64,000 bases of DNA from Sabethes cyaneus. Taxonomy: Eukaryota; Arthropoda; Insecta; Diptera; Culicidae. The position numbers were made by a program, and so were the translations under genes. The stretch lies in the NCBI RefSeq assembly GCF_943734655.1, contig NC_071354.1, positions 38,031,347-38,095,346 on the forward strand. The letters run 5' to 3'. Positions 59,031 through 64,000 of the stretch are shown one piece after another. Positions within the stretch are counted from its first letter, which is position 1. Each line of letters starts with the position of its first letter. The notes beneath the pieces were generated by a model. The model searched no databases. It was not told where the DNA came from and saw only the letters and a program-made list of their open reading frames with translations.

Positions 59031-60152
59031 CTTTTCCCTTAAGTATTGCCATGCATCCAATTATGATTTAGTTTATATAGTTTTATGCAAAATTTGTGTT
59101 ATCATTCTTTGCAAACATACTACACAAAATTATTGAAAGAAAAATGTATGTGCTGCTGGCTGAATATTTTTTTGGTTGACTGTACTTATTATGTTTCATT
59201 GAAGTTAATTAAATTATCTTTTAACCTTATCTTCAGCATCAATTTAAAACCATGACCGTAACAGTATTCATTGCTAAATTAGAAACTTAAATTAATACTG
59301 ACAGATGTTTGTCGCAGAAAATAGTGGTAATTTTTTACCATATTAGAGTAGTTAGTGCATCAGCTAGTTTTGTTAGTAACAGTTAGTAACGCTTTAGCTA
59401 AACTCGTATCCTCGTCAGTAGGTACAATGATGCGACTGCCTACCGATAAATATCACCAAGCAGCATTGAACGTACGACACAGCGATGCAGAAAGAACTTT
59501 GATATTATCAAATTGTTCATCTCTGTTAAGTACAGTAAAAATAAATACATGTTAAATCACGCTCTGGAATGTTCCACTTTCGTACAGTTCCTTCCGCCGA
59601 TATGTTTGAATTTATTAACGACATTTACACTATCGAAGATAAATGAGTCCGAGTGAGATAGCTGAGACATTGCTATAGCTTCATAAGAACAGCCAAAATA
59701 CCGGTATAAAACATCACGTACACAAGCATCTTCCCTCTTTATTAATACTCTTCAACACTCTCTCCTTGCTCGTTGCTCTTTCTATGCTCGCTCTACTCGT
59801 CGCTTTGCTGGGCTGCTAGGAATGTAGTTTAATATGCATTTGTATGAACTTTTTGATTAATTTTAAAAAAATGATCTAAGTGATCTAAGCCAAGTATAGA
59901 TCCGTGTGAAATCTGCAGAATCCGATTATTTCTTTTAGAGTCACTTATGCACTCTGAATCTTTTATACATATGAGCTGCTATAATTTTTATATTTTATAA
60001 TTTGTCCTCCGGTTTTATTGTTAAGTGTTAAAGTATAATTTTGGTTCTTTAATTTAATTAAACGGCAGTCGAAGTAAGAAGAAATCATCCCAAATTTTCT
60101 AGTCGATTAGTGAATTCTACTAAAGCGATCGTAAATTATTTAGTTTAGTTTA
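59031..60152. other. No recognised feature
   Basis: AT-rich intergenic sequence. A small open frame at 59355-59555 has no recognisable motif. Confidence 0.5.
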
Positions 60153-60404
60153 GTTGAGGAATACCTCGATATAAGACAATCTTAATATCAAAAAGTTGTC
60201 TTATATCGAAACATGATTTTTTTCAAAAAAAACTTTGCATTAGCGGTCGCCGATTAGGTCTGTATTATGTGTTTACGTTTTTTGCACTATTCATTATTGT
60301 TTGAGCTATTAGTTTTGTACAATTTTTAGGATTATTTTGAAAATTAGCTTTGGTGCCGTTACCAACTATGTCTAAGGAATTTGTCTTATATCGAGGTATC
60401 CCCG
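60153..60404. mobile_element. MITE with ATACCTCGATATAAGACA ends
   Basis: The inverted ends share ATACCTCGATATAAGACAA. TA lies at both edges (60151-60152 and 60405-60406). The left end has a three-base insertion relative to the right. An inner repeat TTGTCTTATATCGA is at 60197. It looks like a small TA-targeting element of the pogo/Tc1 kind. Confidence 0.65.
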
Positions 60405-60982
60405 TAATCTATTCGTTTATGAAAATTTTTGAGACATATCAAAAACCTCTATAGTTTTACTTTTACAGCCAAGCTAAATATTCCGGTATCAAAATTGGTA
60501 AACTCGGGTGCTAATTCGGTACAATCTTTGGCAGAGAGATTTCTCCATTTTTATTTACGGGTTGGCAAAAATGGCAGCACTGCCGACCGGTGAATTATTC
60601 TCCAATCAAGAAAATCCTTCTCTCATGGTCGGGTGCTGAGACTCTCAGGCTGAGAGCCGGTAGGATTGCTCTCATTCTTTTGTTTTTACCTTTGTTATAC
60701 TATAACAAAGGTTTTTTTTATAGAATCGATTCGGTAATATTGAACTGCAACACTTAATAACCATTAGAATTTACTTTAATTACATGCTAACTAAAATACA
60801 CAATCTAATAAGTTATTTAAATGGTATTTTTTATATTTACTGTACCGCTAAACCACGCAATATGAACATTTCTTAAATGCGTCATTTTGTGCCCCTCTTT
60901 TGTTCTGAGAGAATGTATTGGTAAGCTCGGTGAGAGTGAGACTTTGCCTATATTGGCAAAGTGGAGAGGGGAGAGCGATTAC

Positions 60983-61020
60983 TATAAAAGTACACTGTGA
61001 AGCCTACTTGGTCTCACTTT
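60983..61020 (+). promoter_or_regulatory. Core promoter: TATA box plus initiator
   Basis: TATAAAAG at 60983-60990 lies about 31 bases before TCACTTT (61014-61020), an arthropod-type initiator. The start is followed by the pyrimidine-rich CTTTCCTTCCG, as in translationally controlled TOP mRNAs. Confidence 0.55.
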
Positions 61021-61915
61021 CCTTCCGTCGGAGCAGTCCTTCAGTTTGACATTCTACGTGTTTGCTGTAGTTGGTGGAAATATTGATTTTCCCCCATCAA
61101 TCTGGTTGCAGATTAAATCTTCAAAAAACTGTAAGTATTCTATTATTATTAACGTTTTGGAAATGTAAATTTAGATATTCAAAGTGTGATTCAGAAAGTG
61201 CTAGAATTTTCGATAAAAATTATCGCACGTGGTAGTTTCAAAATGGCGACTTTATTACGCAGTAAAATGAGTAGTGATTTTACTTTTCCTAGTTAAATAG
61301 GCAAAGTGTAGACACCCAAGTAACCCTGTGAGTTTTATTACAGTTTCGTGACCAATTATGGCCAGAAAAGCTAGTAATAAAACGCAAATTGTTACTTGAG
61401 GAGTCACTCTAATACAATTTTAGCGAATTTACCTAATAATCTAATAAATTCTATAGTCACTAATGTTTATTTTTCTCTTTTCTTCTTGCAGAATACAAAG
61501 CCACACAAAGCATAACCATGCATTTGACCAAGAAAGATGGAGTCCTCCTGTACCGCACTGATACCATTTGTTGCCTTAAACTGACGCTTCGGGCGTAAAG
61601 GTTTCTGGCAACAAATTTAATAGAAATTACAGTGGTTGGTATCTTTGCGCGGTTGGAAAAGGTGGACACCCGGTACAATGGCCTGCACGTCTAGAGGCGC
61701 ATGCTCCACGATTCTAACGCGATTTACTCTGCTGACGCTGGCCGACGGAGAACATCGAGCTGTCGGTGGACTTTGGCAGTCAGCCTCCTCTGCCGGTGGG
61801 ATGCCACCATCCCGACGGTGGAATTAGTTTGTAAGGAAAGGACAGCTGACGTAACGAAACTGACAAAAAAAGACGTTTTTATAAATGGTGTGTGACAATA
61901 AAACAATTAAAATGT
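61016..61915 (+). ncRNA. Two-exon transcription unit, product not recognised
   Basis: Exon 1 is about 61016-61130 with donor GTAAGTATT and no ATG. The acceptor TTCTTCTTGCAG ends at 61491, and exon 2 runs to the poly(A) signal at 61897. The first ATG (61518) opens only 26 codons (MHLTKKDGVLLYRTDTICCL, then six more) before TAA at 61596. The same frame then stays open for 31 codons to TAG at 61692, and again to TGA at about 61893 (ending TKLTKKDVFINGV). LTKKD therefore occurs at both ends of the frame. It may be a non-coding host RNA, a short-peptide gene or a pseudogene of a highly expressed gene. The class chosen here is provisional. Confidence 0.4.
61897..61902 (+). terminator. Poly(A) signal of the 61-kb unit
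   Basis: AATAAA in GACAATAAAACAATT, directly after the last stop of the frame in exon 2. Confidence 0.5.
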
Positions 61916-61919
61916 GATT

Positions 61920-63250
61920 TATGGTTTAGTTACTCGTTCAGGTAATCCGAAAATGTTCACCCTATTGAAAATGTCTACTTTTGGTCTCTTATTGGTTGTT
62001 GGTCGTTTGGTCATTATTGGTTGGTTTGGAAAAAAGGATGGGCCAAACACTAGATAACTTTATAAACTTTCAAACAAAAGATAAGAAGCAAGGGAATTGT
62101 TAGAGCGTTCTTGGGATATTTATAGCACGGACTTTGAAAACCTGGTTTCGAGACAAATGGCGTAGAATAAAAGAAATCGATTTTTTTTTGGAATTGAAAA
62201 ACTCCTTTGTCCCCTAAAGCTGACTGATGTTCAATTGTTTCATGAAATTTACAAGCAGTAAGATTCAAATGCTTAAACTTAAACATCACAAGTTGAAATC
62301 GATTCTTTTGCAGTAAACTGTAATGTCGAAGGTAGGTACGTATGATAGTCAAGCTTTATCTCTTTACTTTTCAGCGTCAAGTAACTTAACATTATTGTAA
62401 CATTTTGACTGACAAAAAATCTACTTTTAAATGTATCAAATCATGGTGCTTTGATTTATCCTAGCGCTAAAGAGTCACAGAATAAAGAGAAAATGAACCA
62501 AACTGACAGCTAGTGTAAATGTAGCATCGGTTTCGGCACTGACTCTAATCTTGACATGAAGGCATTGGATGCAACTGCATCATTGCTCTTTTCAGTTCAA
62601 AAACAAAAAGAAAAACGATCCCGATGCCCTAGCAGTAACCACTTAGTTCAAAGATAGTACAATGGTTTAAGTGTAAACAGGTGAGATAGGAGCTACAGTA
62701 GAAGTAATCGTCCCATCAGGTCCCATCCACCATACTCTTAACTGATCCTCACCGAAAAGAACTGCACTGAGCAAACCATCAACCATGACGGTTATCACGG
62801 GTGTAGTGTTACGATTAGATAACATTTACCGTGAGACCTTTACGCAACTAACTATCGAACATTTGATTGCTATTGATACGGTACCCAGAAGGAATCTATT
62901 GCAGCCGACAGTGCAGTGATAGTGCGACAGCAGCAGTGCTGCCACTGAAAAGTTGCTCTACAAATTTGCATCGGCTTTAGGGGCCGGAAGTTTCGAATTT
63001 CATAATCAGAACCACTGCAGCGGAAACGAAAAACCATTCTCAAATGTTTGTCTGTCGAAGCAGGCATTTGTTCTGAAAATTTATCATTTGTGTCACAGCC
63101 GTAGTTGCGTGTGGTGAAACATTCTCTAGCATTTCAGTGGAAAATTTCGGTTTTAAAAACGTTGTTTTGATGCACTAACGAAAATTTCACGAGAAACATC
63201 TTCAACTCAATAATCCACCTCCCTGATAGAGCTCATTCTCTCCGATTTTG
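61920..63250. other. Intergenic, no recognised feature
   Basis: No repeats or genes were recognised. The last few hundred bases should include the promoter of the lipase maturation factor gene. Confidence 0.45.
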
Positions 63251-63507
63251 TTGCGGTGCACTTCAGCGCAGACAGAGTGAAGGCGAAGGTGAACGTAAAG
63301 TGTGTGTTTGTTTTGCCTGTTTACGACACCGAAAATATGTATCAATTCTCAGGAGTGTTGTAACGCGGTCCTGGTGGAACATAAAGTTACCAGAGTTCTA
63401 AAGTTTGACACAGGCAGCAAAGTAAAATTGTTGCACTTAACTGAGTAGTCAGTCAGTGAAATTTGTGTTTTGATTGGTTGAGTGAAACGAACAAAAAGTG
63501 CCACACA

Positions 63508-63667
63508 ATGAAACCCTCGGATAATGCAGCTGATGTTCGCCGACCGAAGGATGATGGCAATAAACCGGAGGAGGAAAGCTACCCACCTCTGGTTAGAAAT
63601 CTCATTCTAAGGGCCATGAGTGGCGTTTACCTGGTGGCTTTTTTAAGCTTTTATGCTCAAGCTGATG
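63508..63667 (+). CDS. Lipase maturation factor (LMF1/LMF2-like), first coding exon
   Basis: The ATG at 63508 opens 53 codons ending at a strong donor (GTGAGT at 63668). The peptide has a charged N-terminus and then YPPLVRNLILRAMSGVYLVA, FLSFYAQAD, a first membrane span (residues about 33-50). The layout LVRxxxLRxxxxVYLxAFxSFYxQ followed by Gly is the start of lipase maturation factors, multi-span ER proteins needed for folding of secreted lipases. The split codon begins with G, consistent with the expected Gly. The rest of the gene lies past the window. The call rests on one short exon. Confidence 0.65.
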
Positions 63668-64000
63668 GTGAGTACATAATTGTTGCGGGTAGAATTAGAT
63701 GCAGGCCGGATTCTAAATATTGATTTACTGTTATGCACCGGCAAAAGAATGTCGATGTACGAGTGTCCGTGCATGTCGAAATTGTATTTCATTTGTTTGG
63801 GTTTATTTTCGTGAGAGATGTTTCTGATAGAAGTGAGAGATTTTCAAAGTGAGTTTGATCGCTTGCTAGTCACAAGTGAGTGCTCACTATGGGTACGAAG
63901 GGATAAATATGGACTATATTGACACAGTGAAATATAGAAAACTACTAGATTTGTGATATGTGCCTCAAGTTGGGTTAGTACATTTTTTAAAAGTTATATG
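63668..64000 (+). other. Intron 1 of the lipase maturation factor gene
   Basis: It begins with the GTGAGT donor; no acceptor with a matching exon appears before the window ends. Confidence 0.6.

Noticed and set aside
61460..61678. Minus-strand 72-codon gene
   Set aside because: It lies antisense over the splice acceptor and exon of the 61-kb unit and has no recognised motif.

Overview
This window looks like insect nuclear DNA, most likely from a culicine mosquito such as Aedes. The case rests on three intron-containing genes with insect-type protein sequence, a very high load of mixed transposons, and RTE-type retrotransposons in many copies. Only three protein genes are recognisable with confidence, all on the + strand: a brummer/ATGL-type triacylglycerol lipase (coding exons 1276-10553; its 5' exons lie before the window), a TASK-type two-pore-domain potassium channel (26263-27581, complete, 371 codons), and the first coding exon of a lipase maturation factor (63508-63667, running off the right end). 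A fourth transcription unit (about 61016-61915) has a TATA box, an initiator with a pyrimidine-rich start, one intron and a poly(A) signal. I cannot recognise its product.

Layout. 1-11.5 kb: brummer. Its 6 kb third intron holds a MITE, a palindromic element, a histone H2A pseudogene on the opposite strand and a degenerate hexamer minisatellite. An 80-codon exon-like segment at 2553-2792 fits the splice phase on both sides and may be an alternative cassette. 12-25.4 kb: retrotransposon and DNA-transposon graveyard, with RTE fragments on both strands, a Jockey/I-like element with a hairpin inside its RT region, and three long-TIR elements of 1.4-2.1 kb. 25.4-27.7 kb: the potassium channel. 28.4-31.8 kb: one RTE copy cut by two DNA elements, one with TTAA target duplication and one with a 5-bp duplication and CACAGTG termini (Transib-like). 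32-44 kb: inverted arms made of 12-mer repeats, dispersed repeats, a TA-flanked element and a non-autonomous Helitron full of ~145-bp tandem repeats. 44-49 kb: mostly unrecognised, probably single-copy. 49-56 kb: a 3.2 kb foldback-like element with 145-bp satellite arms, a pogo-like element with a Psq-type helix-turn-helix remnant, a long CA microsatellite and a second TTAA element. 56-60.5 kb: RT and transposase remnants and a small MITE. 61-64 kb: the unknown transcription unit and the LMF exon.

The genes do not form an operon or an obvious pathway. Brummer and lipase maturation factor both concern lipases, but one acts on lipid droplets in the cytosol and the other in the ER, so I read their proximity as coincidence. 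All repeat borders were found by eye; those tied to target duplications are precise, the others are accurate to perhaps 20-50 bases.
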